Origin: DATEOR01 sp963766725
GTDB taxonomy: Bacteria; Actinomycetota; Thermoleophilia; Gaiellales; Gaiellaceae
Length of the DNA: 64,000 nt
Reading direction: 5' to 3'
Assembly: GCA_963766725.1 (NCBI GenBank)
Contig: CAVYBK010000012.1
Span: 36,564-100,563, forward strand
The position numbers and the translations under genes are program-made. The notes beneath the pieces are model-generated. The model saw only the letters and a program-made list of their open reading frames with translations. It did not search any database and had not been told where the DNA came from. Positions 10,342 to 18,884 of the stretch are shown here, one piece after another; the stretch's first letter is position 1; every line of letters starts with the position of its first letter.

Positions 10342-10712
10342 GCGAGCGGCCTCTCGTGCTCGTCGCCGACGACGATCCGGACATCCTCAGCCTCGTCACG
10401 CTGCGCCTCGAGCGGGACGGCTACGAGGTGATCGGCGCACCCGACGGCGAGCGCGCGGTCGAGGAGGCGCTCGAGCGCACGCCGGACCTCGCGCTCATCG
10501 ACGTCTCGATGCCGAAGCTCGACGGCTACGAGGTCACGGAGCGGCTACGGCAGCACGAGCCGACGAGCGCGATCCCGATCATCTTGCTCACCGCACGCGT
10601 CCAGGATTCCGACGTTGCGCGCGGGATCGAGGCCGGTGCCGACGACTACGTGAAGAAGCCGTTCTCGACCGCCGACCTGCGAACGCGGGTTCAGGCGGCC
10701 CTGGGCCGGTAG
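10338..10712 (+). CDS. Single-domain response regulator (CheY-like receiver)
   Basis: Stand-alone receiver of 124 residues with no output domain. Phosphorylation pocket: DDDPD near 10-14, phosphoacceptor Asp in LALIDVSMPKLDG near 56, Thr in ILLTARV and Lys in YVKKPFS. The GTG start overlaps the stop of the PAS kinase by four bases, so the kinase is the likely phosphodonor. The gene's last 22 bases overlap the 3' end of the convergent OmpR-family regulator. Such proteins act by protein-protein contact or as phosphorelay intermediates. Confidence 0.92.
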   Translation: MSERPLVLVADDDPDILSLVTLRLERDGYEVIGAPDGERAVEEALERTPDLALIDVSMPKLDGYEVTERLRQHEPTSAIPIILLTARVQDSDVARGIEAGADDYVKKPFSTADLRTRVQAALGR

Positions 10713-11383
10713 CGGTACCCGAAGCCGCGCACGGTCTCGATCAGGGTTTCCTCCGCCCCCGCCTCCGCGAGCTTCTGGCGCAGGTAGCCGACGTAGAGCT
10801 TCGCGCGGGCACGCGAGCCGCTGAGCGCGTCGCCCCAGACGAGCTCGAGGAGCTGCTCGTGGGAGAGCACCTGGTTCGGATGGCGGACGAAGACGGTGAG
10901 GAGCTTGAACTCGAGCGGCGTCAGCGCGACCTTGTTCCCGCCGACGGCGACCTCGCGCTGGGTGAAGTCGATCGTCACGAGCCCGTCGCCGTACGTAGTC
11001 GGCTCCTCGCTCCGCGGGCCCGAGCGCCGAAGCAGCGCTTCGACGCGCGCGAGCAGCTCCTGGCGCCCGAAGGGCTTCGTCACGTAGTCGTCCGCCCCGC
11101 CCTTGAGGCCGCGCACCTTCTCGAGCTCGCCCGCGCGCGCGGTCAGCATCATCACCGGCACCTCGCTCAGATCGCGGATGCGCTCGAGCGTCTGCCACCC
11201 GTCCAGCTCCGGCATCGAGACGTCCAAAAGGACGAGATCGGGCGGCGACGCGTAGAACTCGCGCAGGCCGGCCTTGCCGCTCTCGGCCTCGGCGACGTCG
11301 TACCCCGCGCGCGACAGGAGCTCGCGGACGAGCCCGCGAATGTCGCGATCGTCGTCCACAACGAGGATCCGGCTCCGCTTCAT
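10691..11383 (-). CDS. OmpR/PhoB-family response regulator
   Basis: DNA-binding two-component regulator, 230 residues from the ATG at 11383. The receiver has VVDDDRD, phosphoacceptor Asp in LVLLDVSMPELDG, Thr in MMLTARA and Lys in YVTKPFG. The C-terminal winged helix (about 130-230) contains LTPLEFKLLTVF, HEQLLELVWG and a recognition-helix/wing region ending TVRGFGYRYRP. No kinase gene is adjacent in the same direction, so it may be served by the PAS kinase to its left or by an unlinked kinase. Its 3' end overlaps the receiver gene on the other strand. Confidence 0.92.
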   Translation of the reverse strand: MKRSRILVVDDDRDIRGLVRELLSRAGYDVAEAESGKAGLREFYASPPDLVLLDVSMPELDGWQTLERIRDLSEVPVMMLTARAGELEKVRGLKGGADDYVTKPFGRQELLARVEALLRRSGPRSEEPTTYGDGLVTIDFTQREVAVGGNKVALTPLEFKLLTVFVRHPNQVLSHEQLLELVWGDALSGSRARAKLYVGYLRQKLAEAGAEETLIETVRGFGYRYRPRAA

Positions 11384-11440
11384 ACCCGTTCCATACCAGA
11401 TGCAGCCGACATTCGACCGCCCTCCGACGATGGTGAGGAC

Positions 11441-11776
11441 GTGGCACGAGTGCTCATCTGCGAGCCCCATCCCGAGGTGCGCGAGCTTCTGGCCCGCATC
11501 GTCTCCCGCATGGGCCACGAGCCCGTGCTCGACGACGCCGCCCTCTGCGGCGTCGAAGCGATCGTCCTCGAGCCGGCGCACGCGCCCTCCGTCGAGCGCG
11601 CGCAGGCCTTTCGCGCCGCCTCCGACGGCGCTCCCCTCATCTGCGCCAGCATCGACCTCCCGAATGGCGGCACCCGCCGCCTCGAGCCGGTCGTGCACCT
11701 GGTGAAGCCGTTCGGGCTGCCGGAGATCCAGGCCGCGCTGACGCTGGCGCTCGACGGCGAACCCGTCCCCGCTTAG
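11441..11776 (+). CDS. Receiver-like protein without phosphoacceptor Asp
   Basis: Protein of 111 residues starting GTG at 11441 after a GGTGAGG-type ribosome site. It opens ARVLICEPHPEVRELLARIV, laid out like beta-1 and helix-1 of a receiver, but the usual acidic pair is CEPHP and the phosphoacceptor strand reads AIVLEPAHAP, with Glu where Asp is expected. The C-terminal conserved Lys region survives as VVHLVKPFGLPEI. I read it as a pseudo-receiver (constitutive or ligand-controlled) rather than a phosphorylatable regulator. It is divergent from the OmpR-type regulator with 57 bases between starts, so they may share control. Confidence 0.68.
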   Translation: MARVLICEPHPEVRELLARIVSRMGHEPVLDDAALCGVEAIVLEPAHAPSVERAQAFRAASDGAPLICASIDLPNGGTRRLEPVVHLVKPFGLPEIQAALTLALDGEPVPA

Positions 11777-11839
11777 GCCCTTAACGACCACGAGCCGCTC
11801 TGGGGGGAGTGGCTCGCAGTCGGCCGTCAGTCAGTCCCC

Positions 11840-11859
11840 CCGCTTCACGAAGGAAGCGG
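11840..11859 (-). terminator. Hairpin 3' of glnA
   Basis: A 7 bp perfect stem (CCGCTTC / GAAGCGG) with a 6-base loop lies 37 bases past the glnA stop. There is no following U-run on either strand, so it is at best a weak or Rho-assisted terminator. Confidence 0.35.
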
Positions 11860-11896
11860 CGACACCGCCGGGGATCATATGGCCCGAGAGGGGCGC

Positions 11897-13255
11897 TTAC
11901 AAGACGCCCAGGTAGTTCTCCATCTCCCACGGAGTGAGCTGGACGCGGTAGTCGTCCCACTCCTGCCGCTTCAGCTTCACGTAGGCGTCGAAGACGTGGT
12001 CGCCGAGCGCCTTTCGCGCGAGCTCCGAGCCCGCGAGCTCGTCGATCGCCTCCCCGAGGGTCTCCGGCAGCGCGACGATGCCGCGCGCCTTCCGGTCCTC
12101 GGCTGAGAGCTTGTAGAGGTTCTGCTCCATGGGCTCCGGCAGCTCGTAGCCCTGCTCGATGCCCTCGAGGCCCGCGTGCAGAAGGGCGGCGAAGGTGAGG
12201 TAGGGGTTGCAGGCCGGATCCGGGCAGCGGATCTCCGCGCGTGTCGCCTGCTCGTTGCCGGGCTTGTAGAGCGGGATCCGGATCAGGGCCGAGCGGTTGC
12301 GACGCGACCACGCCACGTAGACGGGCGCCTCGTACCCGGGGACGAGCCGCTTGTAGGAGTTGACCCACTGCGCGAAGACCGCCGAGATCTCGCGGGCGTG
12401 GCGGAGCTGGCCGGCGATGAACGCCTTGCCGACCCCGGAGAGGTGCCACTCGTCGTCGGCGTCGAAGAACGCGTTCTTCCCCTCGGCGAAGAGCGACTGG
12501 TGGGTGTGCATGCCCGAGCCGTTCTCGCCGAAGAGCGGCTTCGGCATGAAGGTCGCGTGGTAACCGGCCTTCTTCGCGATCTCCTTGACGACCAGCCGGT
12601 ACGTGACCGTGTGGTCGGCCATGTCGAGCGCGGAGGCGTAGCGCATGTCGATCTCGTGCTGCGAGGGCCCGACCTCGTGGTGGACGTACTCGATCGGGAT
12701 CCCCATGGACTCGAGCGCCTTGACCGTGTCGTGGCGGAGGTCGCTCGCGGCGTCCATCGTCGTCATGGCGAAGTAGCCGCCTTCGTCGAGCGGCTCGGTG
12801 CCCTTGTCGTCCTCGAAGAGGAAGTACTCGAGCTCGGGGCCGACGTTGAAGGTGTCGAAGCCCATCGAGTGCATGCGCTCGAGCGCGCGGCGGAGAACGT
12901 TGCGGGGATCACCGTCGTACGGCTGCCCGTCGGGCGTGACGACGTCGCAGATCATCCGCGCGACGCGGACGTCGCCGTTCGGCATGAGCTGGAAGGTGGT
13001 CGGGTCGGGAATCGCGACCATGTCGGATTCCTCGATCGCGTTGAACCCGGTGATGGACGAGCCGTCGAAGCCCATCCCGTCGTCGAGCGCTCCCTCGAGC
13101 TCGGCGGGCGTGATCGAGAAGCTCTTCAGGTGGCCCTCGATGTCGGTGAACCAGAGGTGGATGAACTTCACGCTCTGCTCGTTCACCTCTCGCAACACGC
13201 GCTCTCGCTCCGACGGAATGCTCGTCGCCCTGCCCTTCCGCTCAACTGTTGCCAT
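11897..13255 (-). CDS. glnA: Glutamine synthetase, type I (short alpha-like form)
   Basis: ATP-dependent ligation of ammonia to glutamate; central ammonium assimilation enzyme, a cytoplasmic dodecamer. 452 residues from the ATG at 13255, which an AGGAGG site 8 bases upstream fixes (a longer frame starts 24 bases earlier). Signature segments are MGFDGSSITGFNAIEESDM, GPELEYFLFEDD, the metal and glutamate site HHEVGPSQHEIDMRY, ATP-site KPLFGENGSGMHTHQSLF and the latch region NRSALIRIP. The C-terminal region reads EQNLYKLSAEDRKARGI, closer to GSI-alpha enzymes than to the adenylylated GSI-beta NLYDLPPEE loop, so feedback control rather than adenylylation is likely, though the Tyr is present. Confidence 0.95.
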   Translation of the reverse strand: MATVERKGRATSIPSERERVLREVNEQSVKFIHLWFTDIEGHLKSFSITPAELEGALDDGMGFDGSSITGFNAIEESDMVAIPDPTTFQLMPNGDVRVARMICDVVTPDGQPYDGDPRNVLRRALERMHSMGFDTFNVGPELEYFLFEDDKGTEPLDEGGYFAMTTMDAASDLRHDTVKALESMGIPIEYVHHEVGPSQHEIDMRYASALDMADHTVTYRLVVKEIAKKAGYHATFMPKPLFGENGSGMHTHQSLFAEGKNAFFDADDEWHLSGVGKAFIAGQLRHAREISAVFAQWVNSYKRLVPGYEAPVYVAWSRRNRSALIRIPLYKPGNEQATRAEIRCPDPACNPYLTFAALLHAGLEGIEQGYELPEPMEQNLYKLSAEDRKARGIVALPETLGEAIDELAGSELARKALGDHVFDAYVKLKRQEWDDYRVQLTPWEMENYLGVL

Positions 13256-13263
13256 GCGCTTGC

Positions 13264-13269
13264 CTCCTT
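13264..13269 (-). promoter_or_regulatory. Strong ribosome binding site of glnA
   Basis: AGGAGG on the minus strand, 8 bases before the ATG at 13255. It decides the start over the in-frame upstream ATG at 13279. Confidence 0.8.
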
Positions 13270-13281
13270 TTAAATGCAAAG

Positions 13282-13347
13282 AGCCCCGGACGGACTCGTC
13301 CGAGGCCTCGTCGCCTACGTACTTCTTTCAGTGTAGACGACGGGGCT
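13282..13347 (-). promoter_or_regulatory. Inverted-repeat leader upstream of glnA
   Basis: A 7 bp outer stem (AGCCCCG 13282-13288 with CGGGGCT 13341-13347) encloses a tight inner hairpin (GGACG / CGTCC, 13288-13301). It lies just upstream of the glnA ribosome site, in the region between HNH and glnA, and could be a terminator for the HNH side or a structured 5' leader of glnA. No known glutamine riboswitch core was recognised. Confidence 0.35.
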
Positions 13348-13361
13348 GACGGCCGCCCGGG

Positions 13362-13886
13362 TCAGGCAGCCGCGGTGGACGTGGAGGTCCCGAAGGCGGT
13401 GAGATACGGCTGCCAGACGTCGGGAACCTTGGGCGCCGCCAGCGTGACGAAGAGCGAGGGCGAAGGCGGCTTCGGCGACGAGATCAGGCGCATCTCGACC
13501 TCGTCGAGGAGGCGGTTCCCCTTCTTCAGGTTGCACGGCGCACACGAGGTGACGACGTTCTCCCACACGGAGTCGCCTCCCCGGCTCCTGGGGACGACGT
13601 GGTCGAGCGTGAGCTTGCCCGTCGAGCCGCAGTACTGGCAGCGCCAGCCGTCGCGCGCGAAGAGGGCCCGGCGCGAGATCTTCCGCTTCACCGCGCGCGG
13701 AACGCGCACGTAGGAGACGAGCCTGATCACGTGCGGCCACTGGAACGTGTCGCTCGCGGAACGGAGAGGGCGCGGGAGGTCTTCGAGCACCTCGGCCTTC
13801 CCCTTGAACACGAGCACGTGGGCACGCCGCACCGAACAGACGTTGAGCGGCTCGTAACTCGCGTTCAGAACGAGAACCTGCTGCAC
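13362..13886 (-). CDS. HNH endonuclease family protein
   Basis: 174-residue protein with a McrA-like HNH nuclease domain. The zinc-ribbon and active-site parts are CQYCGSTGKLTLDHVVPRSRGG near 87-108 and NVVTSCAPCNLKKGNRL near 113-129 (two CxxC pairs, catalytic His in LDHV). An N-terminal segment, VLVLNASYEPLNVCSVRRA, is the hallmark of a stand-alone HNH group widespread in actinobacteria and other phyla. GTG start at 13886. Nothing nearby suggests a restriction system or a phage, so a housekeeping DNA-processing role is more likely; substrate unknown. Confidence 0.85.
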   Translation of the reverse strand: MQQVLVLNASYEPLNVCSVRRAHVLVFKGKAEVLEDLPRPLRSASDTFQWPHVIRLVSYVRVPRAVKRKISRRALFARDGWRCQYCGSTGKLTLDHVVPRSRGGDSVWENVVTSCAPCNLKKGNRLLDEVEMRLISSPKPPSPSLFVTLAAPKVPDVWQPYLTAFGTSTSTAAA

Positions 13887-13901
13887 AGCTCCAAAGAGTA
13901 A

Positions 13902-14315
13902 CTAAGAGGACGCCTGTGGAAGCCGCAATTCGAGGAGATTCTCGCCGGCCTCGGAGAACCCGCGGCCGCGGTAGAAGTCGAGCGCGCGGCGGTTGTCGGC
14001 CTCGACGACGACCTCGAGTCTCGCGGCCCGCTCGGAGATCGCGTAGCCCTCGGCCCACTCGAGCAGCTGGCGCCCGATGCCTTCCGCCTCGTGCTCGGGG
14101 CTGACGAAGAGCTGGTCGATCCGCACCGCATCCGCGGCACGCGTCAGGGCGACGTAGCCGGCGGGCGCGCCTTCGAGCTCGGCGACGAAGACGGTCTCCC
14201 GCTCGAGGACGGCGATCGTCCGCGAGTCCGCGCCGCGGTCGAGGCTCGCGAGGCCGAAGAGGACCGCCTCGTCCTCGTCGCGGAAGGGACGGATCTCGGC
14301 CTTTCGGTAGGTCAA
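13902..14315 (-). CDS. GNAT family N-acetyltransferase
   Basis: 137-residue acyl-CoA dependent acetyltransferase. The acetyl-CoA pyrophosphate loop is VSPEHEAEGIGRQLLEWAE near 70-90, followed by VVVEADNRRALDFYRGRGF, the usual motif B. The start is TTG at 14315, with a GGAG six bases upstream; no ATG fits. The substrate cannot be deduced. Confidence 0.85.
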   Translation of the reverse strand: MTYRKAEIRPFRDEDEAVLFGLASLDRGADSRTIAVLERETVFVAELEGAPAGYVALTRAADAVRIDQLFVSPEHEAEGIGRQLLEWAEGYAISERAARLEVVVEADNRRALDFYRGRGFSEAGENLLELRLPQASS

Positions 14316-14324
14316 AGAGAGCTC

Positions 14325-14804
14325 CTAGTAGGCCATGGCCCGGTCGACGGCCTGCTGCTCCTCGGGCGAGAGGGCGACCGAAGCGCGGCCCCGGTCGAGC
14401 TCCTTCACATAGATCCGCGCATAGTCGCGTCCCTGGATCGCGCTGACGACGACTCCAGAGCGCGCCGCGTCCAGGAAGGCCAGCGACGCGGACTGGTGGC
14501 CGCCCGCGTCCTCGTAGGCGTCGTAGCGCACGATCGAAGTGTGGGACAGGCAGCCGTCCACGCGCTTGTCGATGCGGGAGAGACCGGCGGCGACCTCGTC
14601 CACGGCGCGGTGAAGGTCGTCGATCCGCGCCTGCAGGGAAATCGCGAAATCGACGAGGTCGCCGGTGCCGTTGCCGATCATCACCTTCTGCGCGCGCCGC
14701 ACGTTGCGAAGCTGCACGTAGAACGCGATCGCGAGAGCGAACGTCACGACCGAGAGGGCGGCGGCGCCGATCGCGATCCAGGCGGCGGCGGAGGTACCAG
14801 ACAT
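14325..14804 (-). CDS. DUF4446 family membrane-anchored protein
   Basis: 159 residues with one N-terminal membrane helix (about 8-30), a coiled-coil region (about 50-85) and a C-terminal alpha/beta region containing VRYDAYEDAGGHQSASLAFLD and GVVVSAIQGRDYARIYVKEL. This combination matches DUF4446 proteins, whose function is unknown. It follows the membrane protein at 14808-15947 by three bases, so the two are probably co-transcribed. Confidence 0.8.
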   Translation of the reverse strand: MSGTSAAAWIAIGAAALSVVTFALAIAFYVQLRNVRRAQKVMIGNGTGDLVDFAISLQARIDDLHRAVDEVAAGLSRIDKRVDGCLSHTSIVRYDAYEDAGGHQSASLAFLDAARSGVVVSAIQGRDYARIYVKELDRGRASVALSPEEQQAVDRAMAY

Positions 14805-14807
14805 CGT

Positions 14808-15947
14808 CTATCCGAGACTGAAGATGACGGGGTATTCGAAGCTGTTGTTCGACCTGTTCGCCTCACCCGAGACCGGCTCGACGTTCACCTGGACGTTGAC
14901 CGGCGACCCGAACGTCGGCGCGGGCAGGTCCTTGAAGATGACGGTCTTCGTCTCGCCCGGGCTGATGACCGAGATCGTCTGCATCCGCCGGATGACCGGA
15001 TCCTGCTTGATCGTCAGCGTGACGATGACCTGGGTCTCCTGGCTGTCCCCTGAGTTCTTGACGTTCACCTGGAACGAGAGGCGGTCGGTCACGAGCACCG
15101 TGTTGTCCTCGCTGGTCGAGAGGCGCTGGTCCCCCGGCTGGACCACGACGGACGTGATCTCGTTTCCGTGCAGGCCACCCGCCTGGGGGCTCTGGGTCAG
15201 GCGATCGACCGTCTGCTTCCAGAAGGTCGGGCTGCCGAAGTCCGGGTTCGTGACGAAGACGGAGACCGGGACGGGCACGCCCGTGACGCCCTCGTTGTGC
15301 ATGACCGCCTCGGAGCCCGGCTGGAAGAGATCCTGGTAGACGACGTCGCTCGCGATCAGGCGCTGGGCCTGGACCGCGAGCCGATCGCCCGATTCGGCGG
15401 TGCTCGGCGTTCCCTGGACAGCGCCGAACGCAGCGGACAGCCCGCTCAGGCCGTTGACCCGGAACTGCATCGCCTCGACGAGGCTCTGCTGCTGCTCCCG
15501 AAGCGGCCCCGGCGCGTCGAGCGCGCTCGCGTTGGCCACGATCTGCGCCTGCTGCTGCCGGAGCCCTTCGAGCTGCGACCTGAGGTCGGCGAGCTTGATC
15601 CCCGGCGTCGTCAGGAGGTCATTGAGGTCCTTGCCGACCTGGGCCGACTCGGCGGCGGGGCCGCCGACCGACTCCATGTAGTCCTGGTACTTCGCCTTCT
15701 TCTGGTTGCCACGGCAGTTGTTGACCGTCAGGACGAGCACGGCCGCAAGCAGGATCGCGCCCGCGATCAGCAGCCCGAGCCGGAGGAGAGACGGGTTCGA
15801 CCCTCCGGGCGGCCGGGTCGGCATCTTGCGCCGCCTGCGTGGCGGCGCGCCCTCGCCACCGCGTTCGCCTCCCTCGACAGTCGGAGATTCGTCGAAGAAG
15901 TCGAACTCGATATCTGTTTGGGGATCTGGGTTCTCGCGCTCGAACAT
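14808..15947 (-). CDS. Single-pass membrane protein with extracytoplasmic CARDB-like domain
   Basis: 379 residues. An acidic then Arg/Pro-rich cytoplasmic N-terminus (1-52) precedes one membrane helix (about 55-75). The outer part has a helical region rich in Gln/Leu (90-190) and a C-terminal beta-rich region where NTVLVTDRLSFQVNVKNSG and PVNVQVNVEPVSGEANRSNN resemble CARDB/DUF11-type adhesion modules. No enzymatic motif. The gene is divergent from the Ser/Thr kinase at 16040, whose targets commonly include such envelope proteins. Function unknown. Confidence 0.7.
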   Translation of the reverse strand: MFERENPDPQTDIEFDFFDESPTVEGGERGGEGAPPRRRRKMPTRPPGGSNPSLLRLGLLIAGAILLAAVLVLTVNNCRGNQKKAKYQDYMESVGGPAAESAQVGKDLNDLLTTPGIKLADLRSQLEGLRQQQAQIVANASALDAPGPLREQQQSLVEAMQFRVNGLSGLSAAFGAVQGTPSTAESGDRLAVQAQRLIASDVVYQDLFQPGSEAVMHNEGVTGVPVPVSVFVTNPDFGSPTFWKQTVDRLTQSPQAGGLHGNEITSVVVQPGDQRLSTSEDNTVLVTDRLSFQVNVKNSGDSQETQVIVTLTIKQDPVIRRMQTISVISPGETKTVIFKDLPAPTFGSPVNVQVNVEPVSGEANRSNNSFEYPVIFSLG

Positions 15948-16039
15948 GACCGCGAAATGGGGGCCGAAGAACGCCGGAGTCTAGCACCGTGCCCGGAGAT
16001 TGCAGGAGTTTGCAGCCGAAAAGCCAAGGAGCCTGAGCC

Positions 16040-17612
16040 GTGGAGCATGCCGTCGCTCTCCATCACGATCATCTCGTCCTCGGGCGATTCCGACCCCTGC
16101 GGCCGCTCGGCAGCGGAGGTTCAGGCTCGGTCTGGCTCGTACGGGACGAACGGTCCGCACGCGACGTCGCGCTCAAGGTCGTCCCCCGAGAAGGCAAGGC
16201 CGGGTCGCGGGCAGAGCGGGAGGTGGAGGCCGCGGCCCGGCTTCGCCACCCGCGCTGCTTACGCGCACTCGCGCTCGAGCGCGACGACCACCACGTCTAC
16301 GTCGCCTACGAGTACGTCCCCGGGAAGACGCTCCGGCAGTGCCTGCGAAGCGGCGAGCTCGACGACGCCGCCTCGGTCGAGATCGGCGCCCAGGTCCTCG
16401 ACGCGCTCGCCCACGCACACGGGAAGAAGATTCTCCACCGGGACGTGAAGCCCGGAAACGTCATGGTCGAGGACCGCGACGAGCTCTCCGTGCGCCTGCT
16501 CGACTTCGGGCTCGCCCAGTTCGAGGAGGCCGAGACGCTGACGGCCGCCGGCGACGTCCCCGGCACCCTCGCCTACATCGCCCCCGAGCGCCTCGCCGGC
16601 CGAGAGGCGAACGGGGCGGCAGATGTCTGGTCGGTCGGCGTCCTCCTCTGGGAGTCGCTGGCCGGCCGACACCCGTTCTCGTCGTTCTCGCCGCTCGAGA
16701 CCGCCAAGCGCGTCCAGGAGGGCGCGCCGCCCCTGGCCTCGCTGCGCCCTGATCTCCCGCGCGCCCTGACGGCGACGGTCGACCGGATGCTCGACCCCGA
16801 TCCGTCGCGGCGGCCGAGCGCGAAGGAAGCCGCCGCGCGCCTGCGTGTCGCGTGGAGCGAGGTCGGCGACCGCCCACGCGCCGTGACGTCGCGGACGACC
16901 CTCGCCGAGCGGGCCACTCACGCAGGGCTCTCCGCGCTCTTCGCCGGAGCCACGGCGTGGCTCGTCCCCTTCTTCCCGGCCGGCTGGCCGTTCCTCCTCG
17001 GCGCCCTCGTCGCGATGGCCGCGCTGCTCAACCCCACGGCAGGCCTCGCGCTCGCGCTGGCCGTCCCCGTCCTCCCCCTCGGGAACGCGTCGCTCGGGCT
17101 CGCCGTCGTGTATTCGGTCTTCGCAGCGGTCTGGCTCGCCCTCTTCTGGCGCGACCCGCGTTCGAGCTTCCTGTTCCTCGCCGGCCCCGTGCTCGCGGCC
17201 TTCCAGGCGCTCCCGCTCGTGACGATCGCGTTCTCGGACGCGCGCGGAGTCCTGCGGCGAGGCGCCCTCGCAGCGGCGGCCGCGCTCTGCGCCGCCGCCG
17301 TCGCCGGCATTCGTACCGGCGAGTCGCTCGACCTCCACGCGACGTCCTCGCCTCGCGAAGCCCTCGCGAGCGCTCACGGACTATCTGGCGGCGAGCCCCG
17401 AGATCTGGATCGGAGCCGCTGTCCTCGCGGCGGCGACGCTTGCCGTCCCGTTCGCGCGAAACCGCGGCCTGTGGGGAATCGCCGTCTGGGGCTCCGCATT
17501 TCTCGCCGCCGCGCTCATCGCGACGGGCGGCGCCGTCGGCGCGTTTCCGCTCGTCCTCTGGGTCTGGCTCGCCGCCGCGATTCTCGCGCTGCCGCTGCTC
17601 CGTACGCGTTAG
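16040..17612 (+). CDS. Membrane Ser/Thr protein kinase, frameshifted near the C-terminus
   Basis: Hanks-type kinase. The GTG start at 16040 has AAGGAG upstream. Glycine loop LGSGGSGSVW near 24-33, catalytic Lys in ALKVV near 46, HRDVKPGNVM near 133, DFGLA near 155, APERL near 185. The kinase domain ends near 275; a hydrophobic region with several membrane helices follows (about 295-440), unlike the single-pass PASTA kinase nearby. The frame slips near 17380; one base further it continues ALTDYLAASPEIWIGAAVLA to the TAG at 17610-17612, giving about 523 residues. It leads the FhaA/PP2C/FtsW/PBP/PknB cluster. Confidence 0.82.
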
Positions 17613-17639
17613 ACGGGCCGCTCAGGGCAAAATGCCCCG

Positions 17640-18884
17640 GTGAGCGTTCTGCGGACCATCGAGCACCGCATCGAATCACTCGTGGAAGGAGTGTTCGGGC
17701 GTGCGTTTCGCTCGCACGTGCAGCCCGTGGAGCTCGCGCGCAAGCTCGCGAAGGAGATGGACGAACACAAGACCGTCTCCATCTCGCGCGTGTACGTGCC
17801 CAACGAGTACGTCCTCTACCTCGCCCCGAACGACCGCAAGCAGTTCGCGACCTACGAGGCCTCGCTCCTGACCGAGCTCGCCGACTACCTCTCCGAGCAC
17901 GCGCGGCGCGAGGGCTATTCGCTCCTCTCCACGCCCAAGGTGCTCATGGAGGAGGACGAGGACCTCGACATGGGCGAGTTCGGCATCGCCACCCGGCTCG
18001 TCCAGCCGCCGCGCGAGCAGGGCGAGCCCGCACCCGAGGAGGCGCCGGAGCCGGTCATGGGCGGGACGAAGGTCTTCGCACCGCCTCCGTCCGCCACGGC
18101 CGCGGTTTCGGCCGCCGAGGCGCAGGAGCTCGGCCTGGCGCACGAGTCCCGGGCGCAGCTCAAGGTCGACGGGAAGCCATACGAGCTCTCGCGCGACGTC
18201 GTCGTGCTCGGCCGCTCCCGCGAGTGCGACATCACGCTGGACGACGCCAACGTCTCGCGGCGGCACGCGGAGGTTCGGCGCGAGAACGGCAACTGGTTCG
18301 TCGTCGACCTCGGCTCGACGAACGGCATCGAGGTGAACGGCAAGCGCACCGACCGCGCGAAGCTCGAGCACGACGACCGGATCGTGCTCGGCCAAACCGA
18401 AGTCACCTTCGAGAGCGTCATGAACGTCGAACCGGTTCTGCTGGCCCTCCAGGCGGCCTTCCTCATCCTGCTGTACGTCTTCATCTGGCGCGTGGTGCGC
18501 TCGGCCGGCCGCGACATGCAGGTCGCGCCGCAGGAAAGCTTCATCCTCGCCCCCTCGCAGCTCGCCGCCGAGCACCACGTCGCCGATCCCGGGCGCCTGG
18601 TCGTCGAGCGCAGCAAGGCGGTCGCCGTCGGCAAGACCTTCGACGCGGGGCCGGTGCCAGTGACCGTGGGACGCAGCGGCGACAACACGATCTCCCTCGA
18701 CGGCGACGAGTTCGCCTCCGGGCAGCACGCCCGGATCGAATCTCAGCGCGACGGGGTATGGATCCTTGATCTGGGCTCGACGAACGGCACCTTCGTGAAC
18801 GGCGAGCGCGTCGAGGGCCGCAGGCAGCTCCACCGCGGCGATCTCGTCCAGATCGGCGACACGGAGCTCAGATTCGAGCGATGA
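17640..18884 (+). CDS. FhaA-FhaB fusion: DUF3662 domain, two FHA domains and a membrane helix
   Basis: FHA proteins bind phosphothreonine and recruit targets of the cell-division kinases. This single 414-residue frame contains a DUF3662 domain (about 1-125, SVLRTIEHRIESLVEGVFGR), an acidic Pro-rich linker, a first FHA domain (about 165-258; VLGRSRECDITLDD, SRRHAE, DLGSTNGI), then MNVEPVLLALQAAFLILLYV forming a membrane helix near 263-285, and a second FHA domain (about 325-414; VGRSGDNTI, DLGSTNGTFVNG). In mycobacteria and streptomycetes these halves are two adjacent genes, fhaA and fhaB. Either this is a true fusion or the intervening stop was lost by a sequence error. Its stop overlaps the PP2C start (ATGA). 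Confidence 0.85.
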   Translation: MSVLRTIEHRIESLVEGVFGRAFRSHVQPVELARKLAKEMDEHKTVSISRVYVPNEYVLYLAPNDRKQFATYEASLLTELADYLSEHARREGYSLLSTPKVLMEEDEDLDMGEFGIATRLVQPPREQGEPAPEEAPEPVMGGTKVFAPPPSATAAVSAAEAQELGLAHESRAQLKVDGKPYELSRDVVVLGRSRECDITLDDANVSRRHAEVRRENGNWFVVDLGSTNGIEVNGKRTDRAKLEHDDRIVLGQTEVTFESVMNVEPVLLALQAAFLILLYVFIWRVVRSAGRDMQVAPQESFILAPSQLAAEHHVADPGRLVVERSKAVAVGKTFDAGPVPVTVGRSGDNTISLDGDEFASGQHARIESQRDGVWILDLGSTNGTFVNGERVEGRRQLHRGDLVQIGDTELRFER

